From Steroidobacteraceae bacterium (GTDB lineage: Bacteria; Pseudomonadota; Gammaproteobacteria; Steroidobacterales; Steroidobacteraceae), in contig JAPZRU010000001.1 in NCBI GenBank assembly GCA_027531255.1, positions 35,420 to 99,419 on the forward strand: a stretch of 64,000 bases of DNA, given 5' to 3'. The notes beneath the pieces were generated by a model. It did not search any database. It saw nothing but the letters and a program-made list of their open reading frames with translations, and had not been told where the DNA came from. Shown here in pieces: positions 52,707-61,665 of this stretch. A program made the position numbers and the translations under genes. Each line of letters opens with the position of its first letter. The stretch's first letter is position 1.

Positions 52707-53476
52707 ACGGGCGGATCCGCCGAACCGCGGCGATTGCGGCGTGCGCCACGTTGGCCGCGCCCGCGCTGCTCGCGCCCGCGGCGGCGTGGGCGCAGGCCCA
52801 GGGCATCCCGATGGTGAACGTGACGACGGGAACCGGCGGCGGCCAGACCTACTCGCTGACGATCCAGATCCTCGTCCTGATGACGCTGCTGACGCTGCTG
52901 CCGGCCATCCTGCTGAGCATGACGGCTTTCACGCGCATCGTGATCGTGCTCGCGATCCTGCGCCAGGCGCTCGGGACGCCGCAGACGCCGCCGAACCAGG
53001 TGCTGGTCGGGCTCGCGCTGTTCATGACCCTGTTCGTCATGTCGCCGGTTCTGACCGCGTCCTGGAACGAGGGCGTGAAGCCCTACATGGATGGCCAGCT
53101 GCAGGCGGAGCGTGCGCTCGAGCAGGCGGTGGCGCCCCTGCGGGAGTTCATGCTCAACCAGGTTCGGGAGAACGATCTCGAGAGCTTCGGGCGCATCTCG
53201 GGACAGGGGCCGTTCGAGAGCCCCGAGTCGGTGCCGATATCGGTGCTCGTGCCCGCGTTCATCACGAGCGAGCTCAAGACCGCCTTCCAGATCGGCTTCA
53301 TGATCTTCCTCCCGTTCCTGATCATCGATCTCGTCGTCGCGAGCGTGCTGATGTCGATGGGCATGATGATGCTGTCGCCGATGCTGGTGTCCCTGCCCTT
53401 CAAGCTGATGCTCTTCGTGCTGGTCGACGGTTGGACGCTGCTGATGGGCACGCTGGCCGGCAGCTTCGCCCTGTGA
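52703..53476 (+). CDS. fliP: flagellar export gate protein FliP
   Basis: 257 residues from GTG at 52703, with a cleavable-type signal (AAIAACATLAAPALLAPAAAWAQA). Core motifs: LTLLPAILLSMTAFTRIVIVLAILRQALGTPQTPPNQVLVGLALFMT, ESPESVPISVLVPAFITSELKTAFQIGFMIFLPFLIIDLVVASVLMSMGMMMLSP. Five copies form the export gate with FliQ and FliR. Confidence 0.97.
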   Translation: MNGRIRRTAAIAACATLAAPALLAPAAAWAQAQGIPMVNVTTGTGGGQTYSLTIQILVLMTLLTLLPAILLSMTAFTRIVIVLAILRQALGTPQTPPNQVLVGLALFMTLFVMSPVLTASWNEGVKPYMDGQLQAERALEQAVAPLREFMLNQVRENDLESFGRISGQGPFESPESVPISVLVPAFITSELKTAFQIGFMIFLPFLIIDLVVASVLMSMGMMMLSPMLVSLPFKLMLFVLVDGWTLLMGTLAGSFAL

Positions 53477-53489
53477 CGGAGGACTCCGC

Positions 53490-53759
53490 ATGACGCCCGA
53501 AACCGTGATCGGCCTCGGCGAGCAGGCCCTGCTCGTCACCAGTCTCGTCAGCGCGCCGCTGCTGCTCGCCGCGCTGGTCGCCGGCGTCGTGATCGGCATG
53601 CTGCAGGCCGCCACCCAGATCAACGAGATGACGCTGTCGTTCATCCCGAAGCTGCTGGTGATGGTGGCGACGCTGTTCGTCGCCGGGCACTGGATGCTGC
53701 AGACGCTGATCGACTACACGCGGTCGCTGTTCGCGAGCATCCCCGGGGCGCTGGGCTGA
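53490..53759 (+). CDS. fliQ: flagellar export gate protein FliQ
   Basis: 89 residues, two membrane helices. TPETVIGLGEQALLVTSLVSAPLLLAALVAGVVIGMLQAATQINEMTLSFIPKLL is the standard FliQ sequence, including QAATQINEMTLSFIPK. GAGGA upstream of the ATG; 13 bases after fliP. Confidence 0.97.
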   Translation: MTPETVIGLGEQALLVTSLVSAPLLLAALVAGVVIGMLQAATQINEMTLSFIPKLLVMVATLFVAGHWMLQTLIDYTRSLFASIPGALG

Positions 53760-53762
53760 GCC

Positions 53763-54542
53763 GTGGCGACCGTCGACCTCGACGCACTGATCGGCGCGCT
53801 TTACGCGCACGCGTGGCCGTTCCTGCGGATCACGGGCCTGCTGCTCGTGGCGCCGGTGTTCAGCGCCGCCCTCGTGCCGCGCAGCGCGAAGATGGTGCTC
53901 GCGATCACGCTCGCGGTCGCGATCGCGCCGACGGTGCCGCCCGCGCCGGCGCTCGAGCCGCTGTCCGCGCTGGCCCTCCTCACCGCCGTACAGCAGCTGC
54001 TGATCGGCGTGGCGATCGGCTTCGCCGTGCAGGTCGTGTTCGACGCGCTGCTGCTGGCCGGACAGGTGATCGCGCTGACCGCCGGCCTCGGCTTCGCGAC
54101 CCTGGTGGACCCGAGCCGCGGCGTCACCACGCCGGTCGTGGGCCAGCTCTACATCATCGTCGGCCTGCTGATGTTCCTCGCCGTGGACGGGCATCTCCTG
54201 CTGCTGCAGGTGCTCGCCGACAGCTTCCTCTGGATGCCGCCGGGCCCGGCGGGCATCGATTCCGTGTCGCTCGCGACGCTGGTCGCGTGGGGCGGCCGGA
54301 TCTTCGAGGCCGGCATCGTGATCGCGCTGCCCGCGGTGGTCGGCCTGCTGGTGCTCAACATCGCGCTCGGCGTCATCTCTCGCGCCGCGCCGCAGCTGAA
54401 CCTGTTCTCCGTCGGCTTCCCGCTCGGAATGCTGTTCGGCTTCCTGATGCTGGTGCTCAGCCTGCCCGCGCTGCAGGGCAGCTTCGAGCGCCTGCTGGCG
54501 GACGCCCTCGACGTCGCGGCACGCGCCGCCGGCGCCCCGTGA
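53763..54542 (+). CDS. fliR: flagellar export gate protein FliR
   Basis: 259 residues from GTG at 53763, three bases after fliQ. Six or so membrane helices. AHAWPFLRITGLLLVAPVFSAALVPRSAKMVLAITLAVAIAP, IGVAIGFAVQVVFDALLLAGQVIALTAGLGFATLVDP and LNIALGVISRAAPQLNLFSVGFPLGMLFGFLML are family hallmarks. Confidence 0.96.
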   Translation: MATVDLDALIGALYAHAWPFLRITGLLLVAPVFSAALVPRSAKMVLAITLAVAIAPTVPPAPALEPLSALALLTAVQQLLIGVAIGFAVQVVFDALLLAGQVIALTAGLGFATLVDPSRGVTTPVVGQLYIIVGLLMFLAVDGHLLLLQVLADSFLWMPPGPAGIDSVSLATLVAWGGRIFEAGIVIALPAVVGLLVLNIALGVISRAAPQLNLFSVGFPLGMLFGFLMLVLSLPALQGSFERLLADALDVAARAAGAP

Positions 54543-54551
54543 GGTGACGCC

Positions 54552-55715
54552 GTGGCCGAGGGCAGGGAGAACGACGCCGAGAAGACCGAGGAACCGACCC
54601 CCAAGCGGCTGCAGGACGCGCGGGAGAAGGGCCAGATCGCGCGCTCGCGCGAGCTCGGTACCGCCGCCGTCATGCTCTCGGGCTCGGCGCTGCTGCTCCT
54701 CGGGGGCGCGCCGATGGGCGAGGCGCTCATGCGCCTGATGGCCGACGGGCTGCAGCTGGACCGCGAGACCCTGCTGGCCGCGGACGCGATGAGCCGGGTG
54801 CTGGCGGCGATGTCCCTGGACGCGCTGCTGATCGTGACCCCGCTGCTGCTGGCGGTGCTGGTCGCATCGGTGCTGGCGCCGGTGATGCTGGGCGGATTCA
54901 TCTTCAGCATGCAGGCGCTGGCGCCCCAGCTGAGCCGGCTCAACCCGGTCGCCGGCCTCGGCCGGATCTTCGGCCTGCACGGGTTGATGGAGCTGGTCAA
55001 GGCGCTGCTGAAGCTCCTGCTGGTCGGCGTGATCGCCGCGTTCGTGGGCTACTGGCTGATGCCCGACACCGTCTGGCTCGGCGCGATGCCCGCGGCGCCG
55101 GCGATCGGCCGCGCGGCCTACATCCTCGCGCTGTCACTGCTGCTGATGAGCGCCGCACTGATCGTCGTCGCCGCGATCGACGCGCCGTTCCAGTGGTGGC
55201 ACCACCGCCGGCAGCTGAAGATGACCCGCGAGGAGGTGCGCGAGGAGCTGAAGGACACCGACGGCAAGCCCGAGGTGAAGTCCAAGCTCCGCGAGACGCA
55301 GCAGAAGCTCGCGAGGCGCAGGATGATGCTGGACGTGCCCCGTGCGGACGTCGTGGTCGCCAACCCGACGCACTTCGCCGTGGCGCTGAAGTACGACGCG
55401 CGCCGCATGCGGGCGCCGCGGGTTCTGGCCAAGGGCCGCGACCTGGTGGCGCTGGAGATCCGCCGTCTCGCCGAAGCGAACCGCGTGCCCGTATTCGAGG
55501 CGCCGCCGCTCGCGCGCGTGCTCTACGGCAGCACCGAGGTCGGCCGCGAGATCCCCGCCGGCCTCTACCTCGCCGTCGCCCAGGTCCTTTCCTACGTGTA
55601 CCAGATCAGGCAGTTGTCGCCGACGCTGGCGGCGCGCCTGCGCCGTCCGGATCCGCAGGTGGACGCCGAACTGCGCGCCAGGTACGACCGCTTCGCAGAT
55701 GAGGTTGAAGGATGA
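54552..55715 (+). CDS. flhB: flagellar export switch protein FlhB
   Basis: 387 residues from GTG at 54552. N-terminus DAEKTEEPTPKRLQDAREKGQIARSREL is the FlhB signature, followed by four membrane helices and a cytoplasmic domain with the autocleavage site NPTH in VVVANPTHFAVALKYD. The cleaved form switches export specificity with FliK. Stop overlaps the flhA ATG (ATGA). Confidence 0.97.
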   Translation: MAEGRENDAEKTEEPTPKRLQDAREKGQIARSRELGTAAVMLSGSALLLLGGAPMGEALMRLMADGLQLDRETLLAADAMSRVLAAMSLDALLIVTPLLLAVLVASVLAPVMLGGFIFSMQALAPQLSRLNPVAGLGRIFGLHGLMELVKALLKLLLVGVIAAFVGYWLMPDTVWLGAMPAAPAIGRAAYILALSLLLMSAALIVVAAIDAPFQWWHHRRQLKMTREEVREELKDTDGKPEVKSKLRETQQKLARRRMMLDVPRADVVVANPTHFAVALKYDARRMRAPRVLAKGRDLVALEIRRLAEANRVPVFEAPPLARVLYGSTEVGREIPAGLYLAVAQVLSYVYQIRQLSPTLAARLRRPDPQVDAELRARYDRFADEVEG

Positions 55716-57808
55716 GCGCCGTCGCCTCGGGTTCCCGTTCGCTGACCGCGACGCTGATCGAGTTCGGCCGGCAGGGGCTCGCGATCCCCGTGCTGCTGCT
55801 CGTGATGATGGCCATGCTGGTGCTGCCGCTGCCACCGTGGCTGCTCGACATGCTCTTCACGTTCAACATCGCCCTGTCGATGGTCGTGATACTCGCGGTC
55901 GTCTACGTGAAGCGGCCGCTCGAGTTCGCCGTGTTCCCGACCGTGCTGCTGGCAGCCACGCTGATGCGCCTCGGGCTGAACGTCGCCTCCACGCGCGTGG
56001 TGCTTATGGACGGCCACACCGGGCCGGACGCCGCGGGGCAGGTCATCCACGCATTCGGCGAGTTCGTGATCGGCGGCAGCTTCGCCGTCGGCGTGATCGT
56101 GTTCGTGATCCTGGTGATCATCAACTTCATGGTGGTCACGAAGGGCGCGGGCCGCGTCTCGGAAGTGACCGCTCGCTTCACACTCGACGCGATGCCGGGC
56201 AAGCAGATGGCGATCGACGCCGACCTGAACGCCGGCATCATCAACCAGGCCGAGGCCGCGGCCCGTCGCCAGGAGGTTCGGGAGGAGGCGGACTTCTACG
56301 GCTCCATGGACGGCGCGTCGAAGTTCGTCCGCGGCGACGCCATCGCCGGGATCCTGATCGTCTTCATCAACATCGTCGGCGGCATCGCGATCGGCACGCT
56401 GTCGCACGATCTCGGGTTCGGCGAAGCGGGCCGGGTGTACACGACGCTCACCATCGGCGACGGGCTGGTCGCGCAGATCCCGGCGCTGCTGCTGTCGGTC
56501 GCGACCGCCGTGCTGGTCACCCGCATGTCCCGATCGCAGGACATGGGCGAGACCGTCGTCAACCAGATGCTGGCTCAGCCGAAGGCGCTCGCGGTCACCG
56601 GCGGCCTGCTCGGCGTGATCGGCCTGATCCCCGGCATGCCGAACCTCGCCTTCCTGACGATGGCGGCGGTCTGCGGCGCCGGTGCGTGGTGGATGGCGAA
56701 GCGGGCCGAGGCGGCTGCGGGGGCGCCGCCGCCCGATGCGGCGGCCGATGCCCAGCTGCCGTCGGAGTCCAAGGAGCTGTCGTGGGACGACGTGGAGGCG
56801 GTCGACCCGATCGGCCTCGAGGTCGGCTACCGCCTGATCCCGCTCGTCGACAAGGCCCAGGGTGGCGAGCTGATGGGCCGCATCAAGGGCGTCCGCAAGA
56901 AGCTGTCCGAAGAGCTCGGGTTCCTCGTGCCCGCGGTGCACATCCGCGACAACCTGGACCTCGGCCCCGGCAGCTACCGGCTGACGCTGCAGGGCGTGCC
57001 GGTCGGCGAGGGGGAGGTGTTCCCGGACCGCGACCTCGCGATCAACCCCGGCACCGTGTCGGGCCGTCTGCAGGGCACGCCGACCAAGGACCCGGCGTTC
57101 GGGCTCGACGCGGTATGGATCGACCGCAGCCTGCGCGAGGAGGCGCAGACGCTGGGCTACACCGTGGTCGACGCCGGCACCGTGATCGCGACCCACATGT
57201 CGCAGCTGCTGCAGCAGCAGGCGCACGAGCTGCTCGGGCACGAGGAGGTCCAGCAGCTGCTGACCCGGCTGCAGAAGGTCGCGCCGAAGCTGGTCGAGGA
57301 GCTCGTGCCGAAGGCGCTGCCGATGAGCGTCCTGGTCAAGGTGCTCCAGACGCTGCTGATGGAGCGCGTGCCGATCCGCAACCTGCGTCAGATCGCGGAA
57401 GTGCTGGCCGAGAACGCGCCGCGCACCACCGAGCCGCAGCAGCTGGTGGCGGCCGTGCGCGTCGCGCTCGGCCGCTCGATCGTCCAGAACATCATGGGCC
57501 TGCGCCCGGAGCTGCCGGTCATCACGCTCGACCCGCAGCTCGAGCAGGTGCTCGGCGACTCGATGCTGGGCGGGGCCGACGGTCCCGGCTTCGAGCCGGG
57601 CCTGGCGGACCGCATGTGCCAGGCGCTCGCCGACAGCGCCCGCCGGCAGGAAATGATGGGCGAGCCGGCGGTGCTGCTGGTGACGCCGCGCCTGCGGCCG
57701 TGGCTCGCGCGCCTGATGCGGCACGCGGTGCCGAGCCTGACGGTGCTGGCCTACAACGAAGTGCCGGAGAACCGGCGGATCCGCGTGGTGGCGGCGGTGG
57801 GCCGATAG
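55712..57808 (+). CDS. flhA: flagellar export gate protein FlhA
   Basis: 698 residues, usual length. About eight N-terminal helices with VFPTVLLAATLMRLGLNVASTRVVL, KGAGRVSEVTARFTLDAMPGKQMAIDADLNAGIINQAEAAARR (FHIPEP loop) and GDAIAGILIVFINIVGGIAIG, then a cytoplasmic nonameric ring domain that docks chaperone-substrate complexes (YTVVDAGTVIATHMSQLL, LPVITLDPQLEQVL). Confidence 0.97.
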   Translation: MSAVASGSRSLTATLIEFGRQGLAIPVLLLVMMAMLVLPLPPWLLDMLFTFNIALSMVVILAVVYVKRPLEFAVFPTVLLAATLMRLGLNVASTRVVLMDGHTGPDAAGQVIHAFGEFVIGGSFAVGVIVFVILVIINFMVVTKGAGRVSEVTARFTLDAMPGKQMAIDADLNAGIINQAEAAARRQEVREEADFYGSMDGASKFVRGDAIAGILIVFINIVGGIAIGTLSHDLGFGEAGRVYTTLTIGDGLVAQIPALLLSVATAVLVTRMSRSQDMGETVVNQMLAQPKALAVTGGLLGVIGLIPGMPNLAFLTMAAVCGAGAWWMAKRAEAAAGAPPPDAAADAQLPSESKELSWDDVEAVDPIGLEVGYRLIPLVDKAQGGELMGRIKGVRKKLSEELGFLVPAVHIRDNLDLGPGSYRLTLQGVPVGEGEVFPDRDLAINPGTVSGRLQGTPTKDPAFGLDAVWIDRSLREEAQTLGYTVVDAGTVIATHMSQLLQQQAHELLGHEEVQQLLTRLQKVAPKLVEELVPKALPMSVLVKVLQTLLMERVPIRNLRQIAEVLAENAPRTTEPQQLVAAVRVALGRSIVQNIMGLRPELPVITLDPQLEQVLGDSMLGGADGPGFEPGLADRMCQALADSARRQEMMGEPAVLLVTPRLRPWLARLMRHAVPSLTVLAYNEVPENRRIRVVAAVGR

Positions 57809-57831
57809 GCCCCGGCCACTAGGGAGGACCC

Positions 57832-59253
57832 ATGAAGATCAAGCGATTCCTGGCGGGATCGATGCGCGAGGCGCTGGCCCGGGTCCGCGAGGAACTGGGG
57901 CCGGACGCGGTGATCATCTCGAACCGACGGGTGGACGCCGGCATCGAGCTGATCACGGCCGTCGACTATGACGAGGCGCTGGTGGAGGAGGCGCTGAAGC
58001 GCGGCAGGCCCGCCGCGCCGCCGGCGCTCGCCGCCGCGCCCGCCGCGTCGGCACCGCCCGCGCCGTCGGCGGCGGCCGCAGCGGCGGCGCCCGCGACGCG
58101 CGCTCCGGCGCCGTGGTTGGCGGCCCGCGTGTTCCGACCGCGGACACCCGAGGCCGCGCCGACGGCTCCCGAGACGGCGCCTGCGATCCCGCGACCGCCG
58201 GCGCTCGCGCCAACGGCGGCCGCGCCGGCGGAGTCCCAGGATCACGCCGCGGACCATCCGGGCTCGCGGCACCGTCCGCAGGTCGCCCGGTCGCAGGATC
58301 CCGAGGTCGCGGCGATGCGCCGCGAGGTCGTGCACCTGCGCGACCTGCTCCAGCAGCAGCTGGCGAGCCTCGCGTGGAGCGATCAGCTGCGACGCGAGCC
58401 GCAGCGGGCCCGCGTGCTGCAGGAGCTGAGCCGGCTGGGACTCGCCCCGGACGTCGCGCGCTCGCTCGCCGCCCGCGTGCCTGCGGGCACGGCGGCTGGC
58501 GAGGCGTGGCGCATCCCGCTGGCGCTGCTGCTGAAGCATGTGCCGACGGTCGACGACCAGCTGCTCGCGGAGGGCGGCGTGTTCGCGATCGTGGGGCCGA
58601 CCGGCGTGGGCAAGACGACCTCGATCGCCAAGCTGGCGACGCGATTCGCGCTGACCCACGGCCCGCGCCAGGTCGCGCTCGTCAGCCTCGACCACGACCG
58701 AATCGGCGCGCGGGACCAGCTGCTGACCTTCGCGCGCATCCTGGGCGTGCCGATGCACGTCGCGACCAACGCCCGCGAGCTGGGCGCCGTGCTCGCGACC
58801 CTCGGCGACCGCCGGCTCGTGCTGATCGACACCGCCGGTTTGGGCCCGCACGACGGCCGGCTGACGGCGCAGTTCTCGATGCTGTCCTGCCGGCCGTCGG
58901 CGCACGAGCGGCGCATCCGCACCCTGCTCGCCCTGGCGGCGAACGCGGAACACCTGGCCCTGGATGCGATCGTCGGCTCCTACTCCCGCGCGCGCCCCGA
59001 GGCCGTGCTGCTGACGAAGCTCGACGAGGCGGGCAGCCTCGGACCCGCGCTGTCCGTGGTGCTGCGGCACGCGCTGCCGCTCGCCCATCTCTGCGACGGG
59101 CAGCGGATCCCCGACGACCTGCACGCGGCGGTGCCGAAGCGCGTCTGGCTCGTGAGGCAGGCGCTGAAGCTCGCCGAGCGCGCGGCCGCGCTCGCGGGCG
59201 TCGACGACGCGTACATGGCGGAGCATTTCGGCAGGGTGGCGAACCATGGCTGA
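57832..59253 (+). CDS. flhF: SRP-like GTPase FlhF
   Basis: 473 residues. Basic N-terminus (MKIKRFLAGSMREALARVREELGPDAVIISNRRV), then an Ala/Pro-rich linker of roughly 110 residues, then the SRP GTPase domain: GPTGVGKTTSIAKLATRFAL (G1), LIDTAGLGPHDGRL (G3), LLTKLDEAGSLG (G4) and the closing DGQRIPDDL. The G2/DTYRIGA element reads LDHDRIGARDQL, with the Tyr replaced. FlhF marks the flagellar pole in polar flagellates, so polar flagella are inferred. Confidence 0.95.
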   Translation: MKIKRFLAGSMREALARVREELGPDAVIISNRRVDAGIELITAVDYDEALVEEALKRGRPAAPPALAAAPAASAPPAPSAAAAAAAPATRAPAPWLAARVFRPRTPEAAPTAPETAPAIPRPPALAPTAAAPAESQDHAADHPGSRHRPQVARSQDPEVAAMRREVVHLRDLLQQQLASLAWSDQLRREPQRARVLQELSRLGLAPDVARSLAARVPAGTAAGEAWRIPLALLLKHVPTVDDQLLAEGGVFAIVGPTGVGKTTSIAKLATRFALTHGPRQVALVSLDHDRIGARDQLLTFARILGVPMHVATNARELGAVLATLGDRRLVLIDTAGLGPHDGRLTAQFSMLSCRPSAHERRIRTLLALAANAEHLALDAIVGSYSRARPEAVLLTKLDEAGSLGPALSVVLRHALPLAHLCDGQRIPDDLHAAVPKRVWLVRQALKLAERAAALAGVDDAYMAEHFGRVANHG

Positions 59254-60115
59254 GTGGAATGCGGACGACGGCCGGGACGGCGCGGCGGCGCGGGCCGTGA
59301 AGGTGATCGCCGTCACCGGCGGCAAGGGCGGCGTCGGCAAGACCACCGTCAGCGCCAACCTGGCGGTTGCGCTGGCGGAGCGCGGCCGCGAGGTGCTGGT
59401 ACTCGACGCCGACCTCGGGCTCGCCAACATCGACGTGCTGCTCGGGCTGCAGCCGCGCTGGAATCTCGGCCACGTGCTCGCCGGCGAGCGCACGCTCGAG
59501 GACATCATGGTCACGGGCCCGCGCGGCATCAGGATCCTCCCGGCGAGCTCCGGTGTGCGCCGGATGGCGAACCTCGGGCCGCTGGAGCACGCCGGCCTGA
59601 TCCGTGCGTTCAGCGAGCTGTCCGGCCGGCTCGACTACCTGCTGGTGGACACGGCCGCCGGCATCCATGACAGCGTGCTGACGTTCGCGCGCGCCGCGCA
59701 GCACGCGCTGGTGGTGGTCTGCGACGAGCCGGCGTCGCTCACCGACGCCTATGCGCTGATCAAGGTGCTGAGCCGCGACCAGGGCCTCGGGCGCTTCAAG
59801 GTGGTGGCGAGCCAGACCCGGTCGCCCGGCGAGGGCCGGGACCTGTACCAGAAGCTGGTCCGTGTCTGTGACCGGTTTCTCGACGTCACGCTCGAGTACG
59901 CGGGCGCGATCCCCTATGACGAGTTCGCCCGGCGCTCGATCCAGCGCCAGGTGGCGGTCGTGGAGGCCTATCCGGGGTGCCTCGCGTCCCAGGCATTCAA
60001 GAATCTGGCGGCCAGAGCCGATACATGGGCCGTCCCGGGAGGGGCGCGCGGCCACCTCGAGTTCTTCGTCGAACGCATGGTGATGGCCGGCAGCGGCGCA
60101 GGCGCTTTGCAATGA
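59246..60115 (+). CDS. fleN: MinD-like ATPase FleN/FlhG (flagellar number regulator)
   Basis: 289 residues. Deviant Walker A in VTGGKGGVGKTTVSANLAVAL, then DADLGLANIDVLLGLQPRWNLGHVLAGERTLEDIM, and the switch LLVDTAAGIHDSVLTF. FleN antagonises FleQ and limits flagella to the normal number. The C-terminus (EFFVERMVM) retains a short amphipathic tail. Overlaps flhF by 8 bases and fliA by 4. Confidence 0.95.
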   Translation: MAEWNADDGRDGAAARAVKVIAVTGGKGGVGKTTVSANLAVALAERGREVLVLDADLGLANIDVLLGLQPRWNLGHVLAGERTLEDIMVTGPRGIRILPASSGVRRMANLGPLEHAGLIRAFSELSGRLDYLLVDTAAGIHDSVLTFARAAQHALVVVCDEPASLTDAYALIKVLSRDQGLGRFKVVASQTRSPGEGRDLYQKLVRVCDRFLDVTLEYAGAIPYDEFARRSIQRQVAVVEAYPGCLASQAFKNLAARADTWAVPGGARGHLEFFVERMVMAGSGAGALQ

Positions 60116-60873
60116 GAGCAGGAAAGCACTATGCGGTGGCCGAGGTCACGGGGCCCGCGGACCCGGAGGCCGTGTCCGCCGAGCAGCTGTGTCTCAGGCA
60201 CGCCGACCTCGTGAAGCGGATCGCCTACCACCTCGTCAGCCGCCTGCCGCCGAGCGTGGAGGTCGACGACCTGATCCAGGCCGGGATGATCGGCCTGCTC
60301 GACGCCGCGCGGCACTACACCGCGAGCCGGGGCGCGAACTTCGAGACCTACGCGGGGATCCGCGTCCGCGGCGCGATGCTCGACGAGGTGCGGAAGAGCG
60401 ACTGGACCCCGCGCTCGGTGCACCGGACCGTGCGCGAGATGGCGGAGGCGACCCGCCGGATCGAGAACGAGACCGGGCACGAGGCGCGGCCCGCCGACGT
60501 CGCCAGGGCGCTCGGCATGAGCGTGGAGGACTACCACCGCGCGCTGCAGGATGCCGCCAGCTGCCGGATGTTCAGCTTCGACCCGGTCGGATCGGGCGCC
60601 GACGAGGACAGTCCCGTCCTCCACGCCCGCGACGAGCGGCCCGGGCCGGCCGAGGACCTCGAGGACGCCGAGTTCCGGCGGGCGCTGGCGGCCGCGATCG
60701 ACGGCCTGCCGCAGCGCGAGAAGCTGGTGCTGTCGCTGTACTACGACGAGGAACTGAACCTCAAGGAGATCGGCAGGGTGCTCGACGTGAGCGAGTCGCG
60801 GGTCTGCCAGATCCACGGCCAGGCGCTGGTGCGGGTGCGGTCCCGGATGGGGGAGTGGCGCCGGGGCCGCTGA
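60112..60873 (+). CDS. fliA: sigma factor FliA (sigma28)
   Basis: 253 residues, ATG overlapping the fleN stop. Region 2: HADLVKRIAYHLVSRLPPSVEVDDLIQAGMIGLLDAARHY and FETYAGIRVRGAMLDEVRKSDWTPRSVHR; region 3 TGHEARPADVARALGMSVEDYH; region 4 LPQREKLVLSLYYDEELNLKEIGRVLDVSESRVCQIHGQAL. It reads the fliC and flgM promoters found in this window and is inhibited by FlgM. Confidence 0.97.
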   Translation: MRAGKHYAVAEVTGPADPEAVSAEQLCLRHADLVKRIAYHLVSRLPPSVEVDDLIQAGMIGLLDAARHYTASRGANFETYAGIRVRGAMLDEVRKSDWTPRSVHRTVREMAEATRRIENETGHEARPADVARALGMSVEDYHRALQDAASCRMFSFDPVGSGADEDSPVLHARDERPGPAEDLEDAEFRRALAAAIDGLPQREKLVLSLYYDEELNLKEIGRVLDVSESRVCQIHGQALVRVRSRMGEWRRGR

Positions 60874-60896
60874 GCGGCGCTCGCGACCCGAAAGTC

Positions 60897-61640
60897 ATGG
60901 ATATCCTGAGCCTTGCCTCCCTCGCGCTGGCCTTCGTCTCCATCATCGGGGGCAGCATCGCCAAGGGCAGCGGCGTCGCCGCGCTGCTCAGCACGTCGGC
61001 GTTCATGATCGTGGTGCTCGGCACCGTGGCGTCGATCTTCATGCAGGTGCCGCTCGCTACGTTCAAGCGCGGCATGGCAATGGGCGCGTGGGTCTTCAAG
61101 CCGCCCCAAAGCGACGGCGACGCGGTGATCAGCAAGATCGTCGAGTGGAGCAACACCGCGCGCAAGCAGGGGCTGCTCGGCCTCGAGTCGGTCGTCGAGC
61201 AGGAGCAGGACGCCTTCATAAAGAAAGGGCTGCAGGCGCTGGTGGACGGCGGCGAGCCCGATGCGATCCGCAACCAGCTCGAGATCGAGCTCGAGACCAT
61301 CGAGCACGCCGACCTGCAGGGTGCGAAGGTGTACGAGGGCATGGGCATCTACGCGCCGACCCTCGGCATCATCGGCGCGGTGATGGGCCTGATGGCGGTC
61401 ATGCAGAACCTCGCCGACCCCTCGAAGCTCGGCGCCGGCATCGCGGCGGCCTTCGTCGCGACCATCTACGGCATCGGCCTCGCCAACCTGTTCTTCCTGC
61501 CGATGGCCAACAAGCTGAAGTCGGTCGTCCACCACCAGACGCAGATGCGGCAGATGGCCATCGAGGGGATCATATCGATCGCGCAGGGCGAGAACCCCCG
61601 CAACATCGAGTCGAAGCTGAAGGGTTACGTGCACCACTGA
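60897..61640 (+). CDS. motC: flagellar stator protein MotC (MotA family)
   Basis: 247 residues with four membrane helices. Na+ or H+ channel subunit of the stator. MotA-family elements: AFMIVVLGTVASIFMQVPLATFKRG, the cytoplasmic loop with charged residues facing FliG, and YAPTLGIIGAVMGLMAVMQNLADPSKLGAGIAAAFVATIYGIGLANLFFLPMANKLK. Its place 23 bases after fliA and before motD fits MotC of the pseudomonad type; the intervening che genes are absent. Confidence 0.93.
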   Translation: MDILSLASLALAFVSIIGGSIAKGSGVAALLSTSAFMIVVLGTVASIFMQVPLATFKRGMAMGAWVFKPPQSDGDAVISKIVEWSNTARKQGLLGLESVVEQEQDAFIKKGLQALVDGGEPDAIRNQLEIELETIEHADLQGAKVYEGMGIYAPTLGIIGAVMGLMAVMQNLADPSKLGAGIAAAFVATIYGIGLANLFFLPMANKLKSVVHHQTQMRQMAIEGIISIAQGENPRNIESKLKGYVHH

Positions 61641-61665
61641 CGGTGCACGCCAGCCCAGCGCCGCG

